NCBI RefSeq assembly: GCF_003544855.1
Contig: NZ_CP032101.1
Span: forward strand, 2,790,001-2,854,000
Length of the DNA: 64,000 nucleotides
Source: Malaciobacter marinus
GTDB lineage: Bacteria > Campylobacterota > Campylobacteria > Campylobacterales > Arcobacteraceae
Direction: 5' to 3'
Under the pieces are notes generated by a model. It was not told the origin of the DNA and made no database searches. It worked only from the letters and a program-made list of their open reading frames with translations. Position numbers and translations under genes: made by a program. This document shows, one piece after another, positions 28,632 through 37,283 of the stretch. Position 1 is the stretch's first letter, and each line of letters opens with the position of its first letter.

Positions 28632-29846
28632 ATGTCAAATAAAATACAAACACCTAAATTTGGTCCACTTTCTGGAATGAAAGTGGTTTTTTCTGCAATT
28701 GAGATTGCAGGTCCCTTTTCAGCACAAATGTTTGCTGAGTGGGGAGCAGAAGTGATTTGGATTGAACATTCTGCGTATCCTGATACGATTAGAGTGCAAG
28801 AAAATTATCCTGAGTTATCAAGAAGAAATCTTCATGCATTATCTTTGAATGTATTTTCAGAAGAAGGAAGAGAAGTATTTTTAAAACTAATAGAAGATGC
28901 TGATGTATTTATTGAAGCTAGTAAAGGTCCTGCTTTTGCTAAAAGAGGTATTACAGATGAACTTTTATGGGAAAAAAATAAAAAATTAGTAATTGGGCAC
29001 TTATCTGGTTTTGGTCAATACGGTACAGAAGAGTACACACATTTAGCAGCATATAATACAATTGCTCAAGCTTTTAGTGGTTATTTAATGCAAAATGGAG
29101 ATGTTGATCAGCCAATGCCAGCATTTCCATATACAGCTGATTATATGGCAGGATTTGCTGTAACTAGTTCTGTTTTAGCTGCAGTTTATAATGCAGAAAA
29201 AACAGGTATTGGTGAAAGTATTGATGTTGCTATGTATGAAGTAATGTTAAGAGTTGGTCAATATTACATGATGGACTACTTAAACGGTGGTGAAATGTGT
29301 CCTAGAATGATTAAAGGGAAAGACCCTCTATACGCTGGTTGTGGATTATATAAATGTAATGACGGATATATCGTATTTGAAGTAGTTGGAGGAAATCAAG
29401 TTAAAGAGATTTTTAATCTACTTGGTATTTCAGAATACATTGGTACAGAAGAAATTCCAGAAGGTACTCAACTTATTTCAAGAAAGATGTCAGCATCACA
29501 ACTTTTTGAAGATAAATTAGATGAGTACTTTGAAGCACTAACAATTGAAGAAGCATTAGCCTTACTTGCAAAATATAAAATTGCTGGAGCAAAAGTTCTT
29601 GATGCTCATGAACTTCAATCAAATCCACAATATATTGCAAGAGATTCATTTACTCAATGGGAATCAATGGAAGGTAAAAAAGTAACAGGTCCTAATGTAA
29701 TGCCTAAGTTTAAAAATAACCCAGGGAAAATCTGGAGAGCAAAACCATCTTACGGAATGGATACTAAAGGTATTTTAAATGAGCTTGGTTACTCAGAAGA
29801 TAGCATTAATGAATTAGCAAAGAATAAAATTATTAATATAGGATAA
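28632..29846 (+). CDS. caiB: L-carnitine CoA-transferase CaiB
   Basis: 404 residues (E. coli 405), class III CoA-transferase. Conserved from [20 protein letters not shown]; catalytic aspartate D170 in FPYTADY matches E. coli Asp169. Moves CoA from gamma-butyrobetainyl-CoA or crotonobetainyl-CoA to carnitine, so activation costs no ATP in the steady cycle. 12 bp after caiA. Confidence 0.95.
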   Translation: MSNKIQTPKFGPLSGMKVVFSAIEIAGPFSAQMFAEWGAEVIWIEHSAYPDTIRVQENYPELSRRNLHALSLNVFSEEGREVFLKLIEDADVFIEASKGPAFAKRGITDELLWEKNKKLVIGHLSGFGQYGTEEYTHLAAYNTIAQAFSGYLMQNGDVDQPMPAFPYTADYMAGFAVTSSVLAAVYNAEKTGIGESIDVAMYEVMLRVGQYYMMDYLNGGEMCPRMIKGKDPLYAGCGLYKCNDGYIVFEVVGGNQVKEIFNLLGISEYIGTEEIPEGTQLISRKMSASQLFEDKLDEYFEALTIEEALALLAKYKIAGAKVLDAHELQSNPQYIARDSFTQWESMEGKKVTGPNVMPKFKNNPGKIWRAKPSYGMDTKGILNELGYSEDSINELAKNKIINIG

Positions 29847-29867
29847 ATTTAGTAAAGAGGTATTTCA

Positions 29868-31433
29868 ATGGATATTATTGAACAAAAAAGTGTAGGACAA
29901 TTATGGGATCATTTAGCAAAGCAATATGGTTTAAAAACTGCTTTAATTTTTGAGGATATAAACGCAAATACATATAAATATTCATACTTAAAAATGAATG
30001 AGAACATAAACAAAACAGCAAATCTATTCCTTAGCTTAGGAGTAAGAAAAGGAGATAGAGTTGCATTACATATTAATAATTGTCCAGAACTTTTGTTCAG
30101 TTGGTTTGCCCTTTGTAAAATAGGAGCCATTATGGTTCCTATTAATGCACACTATTTATATAATGAGACATCATACATAATAAATAAATGTAAACCAAAA
30201 ATTGTTGTTACAGAAGAAATATTTTTAGATGTTTACAAACGAATAATTAAAGATTCAAAATGTACTATAGAAAATATTTTAATTGCAAGAGTAGAAGATA
30301 AGAGTTTTGATAATTTCATCAATTTTAACAATTCGTATAAAAAACAAAGTACTTCCCTACTTAATAAAGTTGAAATTAATAATCAAGATACAACAGAAAT
30401 TTTATTTACTTCTGGAACGACATCATTACCAAAAGGTGTAGTAATTAGCCACTACAATCTATTATTTGCTGGACATTATACATCATGGCAATGTCAACTA
30501 TCAGAAAATGATATTTATATGACAGTTATGCCTGCATGGCATATTGACTTCCAATGTACTGCTGCTATGCCAACATTTAGCTCAGGTGCAACACTTGTAT
30601 TGTTAGAAAAATATAGTGCAAGAAAATTTTGGAATCAAGTATGTAGTTATAAAGCTACAATCACTGAATGTATTCCAAAAATTATTTGTACTTTACTTCT
30701 TCAGCCTAAAAAAGCATGGGAAAGAAACCATTGCTTAAGAGAAGTATTTTATTATTTAACATTACCTACAAAAGACAAAGATGCATTCATCGATAGATTT
30801 AACGTAAAACTATTAACATCATATGGAATGACTGAAACAATAGTTGGTCTTATTGGAGATCGTCCCCACGATAAAAGAAAATGGCCATCAATTGGAAAAG
30901 TAGGTTTTTCATATGAAGTGAAAATTATAAATGAAAACAATGAAGAAGTAACTCCTAATACTATTGGCGAAATTTATATAAAAGGTATACCAGGAAAGAC
31001 TATTTTTAATGGATACTATCAAGATGAAAATGAAACAAAAAAAGTTTTAAATAACAATGGATGGTTTCATACTGGTGATACAGGATATGTCGATGAAGAA
31101 GGTTATTTTTATTTTGTAGATAGAAAGTCAAACCTTATAAAAAGCGCTGGAGAGAATGTTTCGGCTAGTGAAATCGAAACCCTTTTATCTTCCCATCCTA
31201 AAATACTCGAAAGTGCAGTAATTGGAGTCACTGATAAAATATGCTGTGAATTAATCAAAGCATTTGTTGTGTTAAAAAATAGTGAAGTTTTAACAGAAAA
31301 TGAAATTATAGATTATTGTCAAAAATATCTAGCAGATTTTAAGATCCCTAGTAAAGTTGAAATCTGCGATAGTCTTCCTAAAACATGTTTAGGAAAACTA
31401 AAAAAAGATGTATTAAGACAATCTTGTTGTTAA
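29868..31433 (+). CDS. caiC: Carnitine/crotonobetaine-CoA ligase CaiC
   Basis: 521 residues, AMP-forming acyl-CoA synthetase. P-loop-like TEILFTSGTTSLPKGVV, LLTSYGMTETIVGLIGDRP, GWFHTGDTGYVDEEGY, and the C-terminal catalytic Lys in TCLGKLKKDVL. Colinear with enterobacterial CaiC as recalled. Supplies the first betainyl-CoA that primes the CaiB cycle. The hydratase gene follows after 13 bp; in E. coli this slot holds caiD. Confidence 0.93.
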   Translation: MDIIEQKSVGQLWDHLAKQYGLKTALIFEDINANTYKYSYLKMNENINKTANLFLSLGVRKGDRVALHINNCPELLFSWFALCKIGAIMVPINAHYLYNETSYIINKCKPKIVVTEEIFLDVYKRIIKDSKCTIENILIARVEDKSFDNFINFNNSYKKQSTSLLNKVEINNQDTTEILFTSGTTSLPKGVVISHYNLLFAGHYTSWQCQLSENDIYMTVMPAWHIDFQCTAAMPTFSSGATLVLLEKYSARKFWNQVCSYKATITECIPKIICTLLLQPKKAWERNHCLREVFYYLTLPTKDKDAFIDRFNVKLLTSYGMTETIVGLIGDRPHDKRKWPSIGKVGFSYEVKIINENNEEVTPNTIGEIYIKGIPGKTIFNGYYQDENETKKVLNNNGWFHTGDTGYVDEEGYFYFVDRKSNLIKSAGENVSASEIETLLSSHPKILESAVIGVTDKICCELIKAFVVLKNSEVLTENEIIDYCQKYLADFKIPSKVEICDSLPKTCLGKLKKDVLRQSCC

Positions 31434-32303
31434 AAGGAGAAAGAAGATGGCAATAAAAACAGAGATGGTAGGACAAACATTTGGTCCTTTCCAAAGAGAT
31501 TATGACTGGAAATCATTAAGTTTATTTGCACTTGGAAGTGGTGCAGCATTTGATGGTAAAACTGGATTAAAATATGTTTATGAAAAAAATATGAAAATGC
31601 TTCCTACTTTTGGTGCAATGCCTATTGTTGATGCTGAAGTTACTAAAACTATTGATTGGGGTTATGATTATTCTGGTTCTTTACACTGGAGTTTTGATGT
31701 TAAATTTCATAATCCTATGAAAAAGCTTGAAGGTAAATTAAGTACTAAAGTTTTATTAAAAGGTTTATATGACAGAGGTGAAGGTAGAGGTACTCTAGCT
31801 CAACATATTGGTGAAACTTATGATGATGATGGCACTTTACTTTTCACTTGTGAAAGTTGGGATTGTTGTATATTTGATGGTGGTTGGGATGGTCCTAAAG
31901 CTCCTAAAGATATTGTTGAAATCCCTGAGAGAAAACCTGATTTTGAAGTTACTGAAAAAATTGCTGAAAATAGAGCTTTAATTTATAGACTTTCTGGTGA
32001 TACTCATCCTCAACATGTTGATTGGGATTATGCCCAAGAAGTTGGTTATCCTAAACCTAATTGCCATGCTGTTAGTACTGCTGGTGTTGCTTGTAGACAT
32101 ATCATTGATACTATTTTAGATGGTGATAGTGATAGATTAACAAGATTCAAAACAAGAATTACTAAACCTCTTTTCCCTGGTTGTACTGTTAAAACTCAAA
32201 TCTGGAAATGGGATGATAACTCTATTAGATTTAGAGTTATTGATGCTAATGACCCAGACATGATCTATTTTAACTTCGCTCTTGCTGAGTGGAAATAATT
32301 TAA
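31431..32303. repeat. 873-bp perfect direct repeat, copy 1 (partner 38999-39871)
   Basis: Read base by base, this block is identical to 38999-39871 (offset 7568). It runs from 16 bases before the hydratase ATG, including its ribosome-binding site, to 5 bases after the stop. The flanks differ immediately outside. No terminal inverted repeats or transposase are present. Confidence 0.9.
31447..32298 (+). CDS. Hydratase-2/MaoC-type enoyl-CoA hydratase, copy 1 (candidate CaiD replacement)
   Basis: 283 residues with two hotdog domains, as in eukaryotic MFE-2 hydratase 2 and bacterial MaoC-like enzymes. The C-terminal domain carries the hydratase-2 motif YRLSGDTHPQHVDWDYA with catalytic D185 and H190; the usual Asn is His187. 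Followed by GYPKPNCHAVSTAGVACRHI. Unusually rich in Trp and Tyr near the active site (W138, W147, W193), which could bind a trimethylammonium group. Its position after caiC suggests it interconverts crotonobetainyl-CoA and carnitinyl-CoA in place of crotonase-fold CaiD. Ends the caiTABC unit; terminator follows. Confidence 0.8.
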   Translation: MAIKTEMVGQTFGPFQRDYDWKSLSLFALGSGAAFDGKTGLKYVYEKNMKMLPTFGAMPIVDAEVTKTIDWGYDYSGSLHWSFDVKFHNPMKKLEGKLSTKVLLKGLYDRGEGRGTLAQHIGETYDDDGTLLFTCESWDCCIFDGGWDGPKAPKDIVEIPERKPDFEVTEKIAENRALIYRLSGDTHPQHVDWDYAQEVGYPKPNCHAVSTAGVACRHIIDTILDGDSDRLTRFKTRITKPLFPGCTVKTQIWKWDDNSIRFRVIDANDPDMIYFNFALAEWK

Positions 32304-32336
32304 GGCTTAAGTAGAAACCTCTACTTTTAATTATAT

Positions 32337-32369
32337 ATAGAGTTGGTAAAAACCAACTCTATTTTTTTC
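32337..32369 (+). terminator. Terminator of the caiTABC-hydratase unit
   Basis: 11-bp stem ATAGAGTTGGT (32337-32347) / ACCAACTCTAT (32352-32362), loop AAAA, then a run of T (the stem end and following bases give seven T in a row). Confidence 0.85.
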
Positions 32370-32386
32370 ATAATAAAGGTAAAGTT

Positions 32387-32518
32387 ATGGGTGAAATAGT
32401 ATTTTCTTTATTCATTGGAGGCTGTTTAGTCTTTGTTGGTTCTTTATTAAACTATCATTTATTAAAAGAACAAAAAAACTTATCAACAACTATCAATAAA
32501 AAAAGACAGAAAATATGA
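32387..32518 (+). CDS. Small symporter accessory membrane protein (43 aa)
   Basis: 43 codons, starts MGEIVFSLFIGGCLVFVGSL, ends KKRQKI. AAAGG lies upstream of the ATG. One hydrophobic helix (about residues 4-24) then a basic cytoplasmic-type tail. Its stop overlaps the start of the following sodium/solute symporter (ATGA, 4 bp), so it is coupled to it. It is paralogous to the 39-codon gene at 34630 that precedes the second symporter. Very small subunits are known next to some SSS transporters; its exact function is not known. Confidence 0.7.
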   Translation: MGEIVFSLFIGGCLVFVGSLLNYHLLKEQKNLSTTINKKRQKI

Positions 32519-34125
32519 ACAGCTATATTATAGGTGTATTACTTAGTATGTTAGTCTATTTAGTAGTAGGAGTTTATGTTGGACGAAAAGTTAAAAACAT
32601 AAATGACTACTATGTTTCAGGAAGAAATGCCACTACAATATTTATTAGTGGTACTATGTTTGCTTCTATGCTTAGTACAAATGGATTTATGGGCGATACT
32701 GCCTATGCATACAATGGAAATATTACAACTTTAGTTTTATTAAATACTATTTGTGCTTGTGGATATATTATTGGAGGTTTGTATTTTGGACGATATATTA
32801 GAAGGTCAAAAGCTAATACTATGCCCACATATTTTTGGCAAAGATTTAATAGCATAAGAATTAGAAAGTTTGCAGGAATAATTACTGTAGTCTCACTAAG
32901 TGCATATTTATTAAGTGTTTTACAAGGTACAGCAATTTTAATGGTATGTATGACAGGTTTTAGTAAGGAAACTTGCTTGTTACTTGCTTGGTCATGTATT
33001 GTATTTTTTACTCTTTACTCTGGTTCAAAAGGTGTTTTAATTACAGATACAATAATGTGTATATTCTTTCTTATTGCAACTATTGTTGCTGGTCAATATA
33101 TATTTAATGCCTCTGGAGGAATATCGAATCTAATTACAAATTTGGTAAATAATCCAAATACTCCTGATGGTTTACTAAGTTTTCATGGAAATACTAATGG
33201 CAAAAGTATTTTTGATATACTATTTTATGGTTTTACTATGGGGATAATTTGGATGATTACTGTTGCAGTTAGTCCTTGGCAAGCAGGTAGAAATTTAATG
33301 GTTAAAAATGAACATATTATTTTTCGTGCTGGAACTATAGGTGTTTTATTAAGTGTATTTTTTTTACTTTATTTATATCTAATGGCAATTAGTGTTATTC
33401 AAATTAATCCAAATATGCAAGAACCTGAAAGAGTTATTATTTGGGCTGCATTTGAAGTAATGCCAGAATTGATTGGTGTTTTACTTCTAACAGGAATTAT
33501 GGCAGCAGGACTCTCATCTGCTTCAACATTTTTATCTGTTGTTAGCTTTTGTACTTCAAGTGATATTTTAGATGTGAAGTTCAAAAAAGATAGTTCAAAA
33601 ATTAATTTTACTAGACTTATTGTTTTTATAGTTAGCTTAATTGCTTTAGGCTTAGCATATCTTGACCTTTCTTCAATTAGAATAATTGCTTGGTTTGCAA
33701 GTACTATAATTGCTGCTTCATGGGGATATGTAGCATTTGCTAGTGTATGGAGTAAAAAACTTACAGAAAAAGGTGCTTACTACTCAATGGTTGGTGGATT
33801 TTTAATATTTTTCATCACAAAAATATTAAAAGAGATGTTTAATTTACCACTTGATAATATTTTTGACCCATTTTTCCTTGCTATTTTTGGTAGTGCTACG
33901 TTGGGAATACTTGGCTCATATAAAGAACGAAGAACAAAAACTGAAGTGGATTTTTTTAATAATCTACACAAAATACCTAGTTCTGAAAGTATAATAAATG
34001 AATATAAAAAAGATAGAATATTTGGGTGGACACTAATACTTGCAGGTTTTGTTATTAGTAGTTTTCTAATTAAATACTGGGCAATTCCATATAATGAAGC
34101 CCTTGGAACATCTATATTTAAATAA
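32515..34125 (+). CDS. Sodium/solute symporter (SSS family), copy 1
   Basis: 536 residues, about 13 TM segments, SSS family. Family stretches: VGRKVKNINDYYVSGRNA, FASMLSTNGFMGDTAYAY, GIMAAGLSSASTFLSVVSF (Na2-site serines). Close paralogue of the protein at 34757, with a 56-bp identical DNA block (33706-33761 and 35933-35988). Substrate not readable; context suggests a quaternary amine, precursor or product of the carnitine pathway. Followed after 9 bp by panD. The whole small gene-symporter-panD unit lies after the cai terminator and has no AATCATGATT promoter of its own. Confidence 0.85.
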   Translation: MNSYIIGVLLSMLVYLVVGVYVGRKVKNINDYYVSGRNATTIFISGTMFASMLSTNGFMGDTAYAYNGNITTLVLLNTICACGYIIGGLYFGRYIRRSKANTMPTYFWQRFNSIRIRKFAGIITVVSLSAYLLSVLQGTAILMVCMTGFSKETCLLLAWSCIVFFTLYSGSKGVLITDTIMCIFFLIATIVAGQYIFNASGGISNLITNLVNNPNTPDGLLSFHGNTNGKSIFDILFYGFTMGIIWMITVAVSPWQAGRNLMVKNEHIIFRAGTIGVLLSVFFLLYLYLMAISVIQINPNMQEPERVIIWAAFEVMPELIGVLLLTGIMAAGLSSASTFLSVVSFCTSSDILDVKFKKDSSKINFTRLIVFIVSLIALGLAYLDLSSIRIIAWFASTIIAASWGYVAFASVWSKKLTEKGAYYSMVGGFLIFFITKILKEMFNLPLDNIFDPFFLAIFGSATLGILGSYKERRTKTEVDFFNNLHKIPSSESIINEYKKDRIFGWTLILAGFVISSFLIKYWAIPYNEALGTSIFK

Positions 34126-34134
34126 AGGATAAAA

Positions 34135-34500
34135 ATGAATTTTTCTATGCTATATAGTAAAATACACAGAGCAACAGTAACTGATGCAAATTTGAATTAT
34201 GTAGGTTCAATTACAATTGATGAAGAGCTAATGAAAGCTGCAAAATTTAAGCTAGGACAAAAAGTTGATATTGTCAATATCAACAATGGAGAGAGATTTT
34301 CTACATACATAATTAAAGGTAAAGCAGGAAGTAAAGATATGTGCTTAAATGGAGCTGCTGCTAGAAAGGTAGAGATTGGCGATCAAATAATAGTTATTGC
34401 TTATGCCTCATATAGTGAAATTGAATTAGATACTTATAAACCAACTGTTGTATTAGTAAATGAAAATAATGATATTGCATCAATAGTAAATGAAATATAA
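34135..34500 (+). CDS. panD: Aspartate 1-decarboxylase PanD
   Basis: 121 residues, usual length. Self-cleavage site G24-S25 in NYVGSITID generates the pyruvoyl cofactor; [15 protein letters not shown] and [23 protein letters not shown] complete the fold. Makes beta-alanine for pantothenate and thus CoA. Its location between two symporters inside the carnitine region is unusual and could match raised CoA demand. No other pantothenate gene is near. Confidence 0.95.
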   Translation: MNFSMLYSKIHRATVTDANLNYVGSITIDEELMKAAKFKLGQKVDIVNINNGERFSTYIIKGKAGSKDMCLNGAAARKVEIGDQIIVIAYASYSEIELDTYKPTVVLVNENNDIASIVNEI

Positions 34501-34530
34501 GTTCATTTACTTAAATTAATTTTAATATTT
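34485..34530 (+). terminator. Terminator after panD
   Basis: AGTAAATGAA (34485-34494) / TTCATTTACT (34502-34511), 7-nt loop, overlapping the panD stop and followed by a T-rich stretch. Confidence 0.6.
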
Positions 34531-34556
34531 TATTTTAGTATTTAAAGTTAAATTAA

Positions 34557-34585
34557 TTGACAAAAAATCATGATTTCTATATAAT
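34557..34585 (+). promoter_or_regulatory. Promoter 3 of the AATCATGATT regulon (second symporter unit)
   Basis: -35 TTGACA 34557-34562, 17-bp spacer, -10 TATAAT 34580-34585, both perfect consensus. ATCATGAT at 34567-34574 in the spacer. No second copy downstream. Confidence 0.78.
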
Positions 34586-34629
34586 CATCTCTAGAGCTTA
34601 AAGAAAAATAGTTAAGGATAGGGATAGAT

Positions 34630-34749
34630 ATGAATGAGATTTTATATTCAATTTTGATTGGAAGTTGCATAACATTATCAGGTTTAATTTTAACTCTAAA
34701 CCTTAATAAAGAACAAGAAAAAGTAACTTCTAAACAGAAAAAACTTTAG
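34630..34749 (+). CDS. Small symporter accessory membrane protein (39 aa)
   Basis: 39 codons, starts MNEILYSILIGSCITLSGLI, ends SKQKKL. One membrane helix then a charged tail with LNKEQEK, paralogous to the 43-residue protein at 32387 (shared E-I-x-x-S-x-x-I-G-x-C pattern and KEQ motif). AGGATAGGG precedes the ATG. 7 bp before the second symporter. Confidence 0.7.
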   Translation: MNEILYSILIGSCITLSGLILTLNLNKEQEKVTSKQKKL

Positions 34750-34756
34750 GCTCTTA

Positions 34757-36358
34757 ATGAATATTTATTTATGGGGAGTAATTACTAGTATACTGATATA
34801 TTTACTAGTAGGATTTTATGCTGGAAGAAAAGTAAAAAATGTTGAAGATTATTATGTTTCAGGAAGAAATGCAAGTACTTTTTTAATCACAGGAACAATG
34901 TTTGCCTCAATGCTTAGCATAAATGGCTTTATGGGTGATACAGCTTATGCATATAGTGGATATATTACTTCTATTGTTTTAATTAATACAATATGTGCAT
35001 CTGGCTATGTAATTGGTCCACTTCTTTTTGGTCGCTTCATTAGAAGAGCAAAAGTTAATACTATGCCTTCATACTTTTTTAAAAGATTTAATAGCTTAAG
35101 AATTAAGCGTTTTGCAGGAATTGTAACAGTTATATCATTAAGTGCATACTTTCTAAGTGTTATAAAAGGTACTTCAATCTTAATGCAATCACTTACAGGC
35201 TTTAATGAAACTAGTGCTCTTTTGATTTCTTGGGGATGTATTATGATTTTTACACTCTATTCTGGTTCAAAGGGTGTAATTTTAACTGATACAATAATGT
35301 GTATTTTCTTTTTATCTGTAACAATTGTTGCAGGAAGCTATGTATTTAACTCTACTGGAGGAATTGCAAACTTAGTTACAAACTTAGTAAATAATCCTTT
35401 AGCTCCTGATGGCATGTTAAGCTATAAAGGGATTGATAACAATTCACTATTTTATGCAGTTACTATGGGTATTATTTGGATGATTACAGTTAGTGTAAGT
35501 CCTTGGCAAGCAGGTAGAAACCTTATGGCAAAAAATGAACATGTAATCTTTAGATCTGGTGTTTTAACAGCATTGATAACAGTTTTGTTCCTTTTTTATT
35601 TATATTTAATTGCAATTAGTATTATCCAAATTAATCCAAATATGCAAAAACCTGAAGAAGTAATTATATGGGCTGCATATAAAGCAATGCCTGAGATTGT
35701 AGGAATGCTTCTTCTTACAGGTATAATGGCAGCTGGACTCTCTTCTGCTTCTACATTCTTATCAGTTGTTAGTTTTAGTATTTCAAGTGACATTCTTGAT
35801 ATAAAATTCAAAAATGAAAAAAAACAATTAAATTTTACAAGAATAGTTCTCTTTATTTTTAGTATTATTATACTAATTATTGCACATTATAATATTCTTT
35901 CAATTAGAGTTTTAGCATGGTTTGCAAGTACAATAATTGCTGCTTCATGGGGATATGTAGCATTTGCTAGTGTATGGAGTAAAAAACTCACTGAAAGAGG
36001 TGCTTATTATGCAATGATTAGTGGTTTTTTAACATTTATTATTGCAAGATTTTTAAAAGAATATTTTGATATTCCTTTGGAGAATTTTTTACATCCATTT
36101 TTTATTGCAACATTTGTAAGTATTTTATCTGGTATTTTAGGTTCTCAAAATCAAATGAAAACAAAAGAAGAAATAAAATTTCAAATATTTCTTCACATTT
36201 TACCTAAAAAAGAAAGCAATATATTAGACTATAAAAAAGATAAGATATTTGCATGGATAATAATTATTAGTGGAATTATTATCTCTATTTTACTTATAAA
36301 TTATTGGGCTTTTGCTTATGAAGACGCAATAAATCTTAAACTATCAATGAAAAGTTAA
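34757..36358 (+). CDS. Sodium/solute symporter (SSS family), copy 2
   Basis: 533 residues, about 13 TM; clear paralogue of the protein at 32515 across its length (VGFYAGRKVKNVEDYYVSGR, GIMAAGLSSASTFLSVVSF). Weak ribosome-binding site of its own, so translation probably depends on the small gene ending 7 bp upstream. Directly under an AATCATGATT promoter, which ties it to the carnitine regulon. Substrate unknown. Confidence 0.85.
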   Translation: MNIYLWGVITSILIYLLVGFYAGRKVKNVEDYYVSGRNASTFLITGTMFASMLSINGFMGDTAYAYSGYITSIVLINTICASGYVIGPLLFGRFIRRAKVNTMPSYFFKRFNSLRIKRFAGIVTVISLSAYFLSVIKGTSILMQSLTGFNETSALLISWGCIMIFTLYSGSKGVILTDTIMCIFFLSVTIVAGSYVFNSTGGIANLVTNLVNNPLAPDGMLSYKGIDNNSLFYAVTMGIIWMITVSVSPWQAGRNLMAKNEHVIFRSGVLTALITVLFLFYLYLIAISIIQINPNMQKPEEVIIWAAYKAMPEIVGMLLLTGIMAAGLSSASTFLSVVSFSISSDILDIKFKNEKKQLNFTRIVLFIFSIIILIIAHYNILSIRVLAWFASTIIAASWGYVAFASVWSKKLTERGAYYAMISGFLTFIIARFLKEYFDIPLENFLHPFFIATFVSILSGILGSQNQMKTKEEIKFQIFLHILPKKESNILDYKKDKIFAWIIIISGIIISILLINYWAFAYEDAINLKLSMKS

Positions 36359-36388
36359 TCACTTTTATTCAGCAATATAAAATATGAA

Positions 36389-36417
36389 TTGATTTATAAT
36401 CATGATTATATTTTATA
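36389..36417 (+). promoter_or_regulatory. Promoter/operator 4 of the AATCATGATT regulon (TetR gene)
   Basis: -35-like TTGATT 36389-36394 and the palindrome core ATCATGAT at 36399-36406, the same 10-base offset as in the other five sites. The -10 is less clear (TTTATA at 36412 or TATATA at 36414). A weaker promoter with one operator fits autoregulation. Confidence 0.65.
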
Positions 36418-36466
36418 TAAGTAAAAAAAATTATCATTAATTAAATTTTAAAGGAGATTGAAAACT

Positions 36467-37177
36467 TTGGAACAAAAAGAAAAAAGAGTAAAAATTAAGC
36501 AAGAAAGAATAATGAAATATTTCATAGAATCAGCAGAAGAGATAATCCAAAAAGAAGGAATTGAATCTGTTACAATTAGAAAAACTGCTGACTTAGCGGG
36601 GTATACAAGTGCTACCTTATATAACTATTTTGATAATCTAACACACCTTATTTTTTTAGCAACTATGAACCATCTTGAAAATTATAACAAACATCTATAT
36701 AAAAGTGTAGCTAATTGTAAAAATTCTATTGAAGTATATATGTCAGTATGTTTATGCTTTAGTGAACATGCATATAGTGAACCTGACATATTTGAATTAC
36801 TATTCTTTTCCCAAGATAGAGAAAAATTTGAAGAGTACACTAATCAATATTATGAATTATATCCAAGTAAAGAGAAAGAGACTCCACAATTTTTAAATAC
36901 AATGTATCATTTAAATAATATCTATTCAAGAAGTTTTACAATGCTTGACAACTGTATTAAAGATGGATATTTAAATGAAGAAAATGCAAATGATTTTAAT
37001 GATATTTGTTTAAGATTTACAAAAACCATAATAGAAGATGTAAAAAAAGACAATATGACAAAAGCTGAAGCAATTCAAATAACAATGAAGTATTATTATC
37101 AACTTTTTGGCTTCTACTTAAAACCAAAATATAAGCATATATTAGAAGATTATTATAAGAAATTAATGAAAAAGTAA
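36467..37177 (+). CDS. TetR-family transcriptional regulator of the carnitine region
   Basis: 236 residues. Two TTG codons are possible; the one at 36467 (LEQKEKRVKIKQ) is chosen since AAGGAG at 36451-36456 is 10 bases away, whereas the TTG at 36458 is only 1 base from it. HTH at about residues 25-50 (SVTIRKTADLAGYTSATLYNYF). The C-terminal ligand domain is not specific. It sits in the middle of the regulon and has an operator in its own promoter, so it is the best candidate for the AATCATGATT-binding repressor. E. coli uses the unrelated activator CaiF instead. Inducer unknown, perhaps carnitine or a CoA ester. Confidence 0.82.
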   Translation: MEQKEKRVKIKQERIMKYFIESAEEIIQKEGIESVTIRKTADLAGYTSATLYNYFDNLTHLIFLATMNHLENYNKHLYKSVANCKNSIEVYMSVCLCFSEHAYSEPDIFELLFFSQDREKFEEYTNQYYELYPSKEKETPQFLNTMYHLNNIYSRSFTMLDNCIKDGYLNEENANDFNDICLRFTKTIIEDVKKDNMTKAEAIQITMKYYYQLFGFYLKPKYKHILEDYYKKLMKK

Positions 37178-37216
37178 AATAGTCATTTAATTTAAACTAA
37201 CTAATCTAATTCTTTG

Positions 37217-37269
37217 TTGACAAGTAATCATGATAATTATATAATACATACAAAAAATAAAATCATGAT
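37217..37269 (+). promoter_or_regulatory. Promoter 5 of the AATCATGATT regulon (esterase-ribA)
   Basis: -35 TTGACA 37217-37222, 17-bp spacer, -10 TATAAT 37240-37245. ATCATGAT at 37227-37234 and 37262-37269 (35 bp apart). The second copy ends 14 bases before the esterase ATG. Confidence 0.78.
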
Positions 37270-37283
37270 TATAGGTTAGAATA

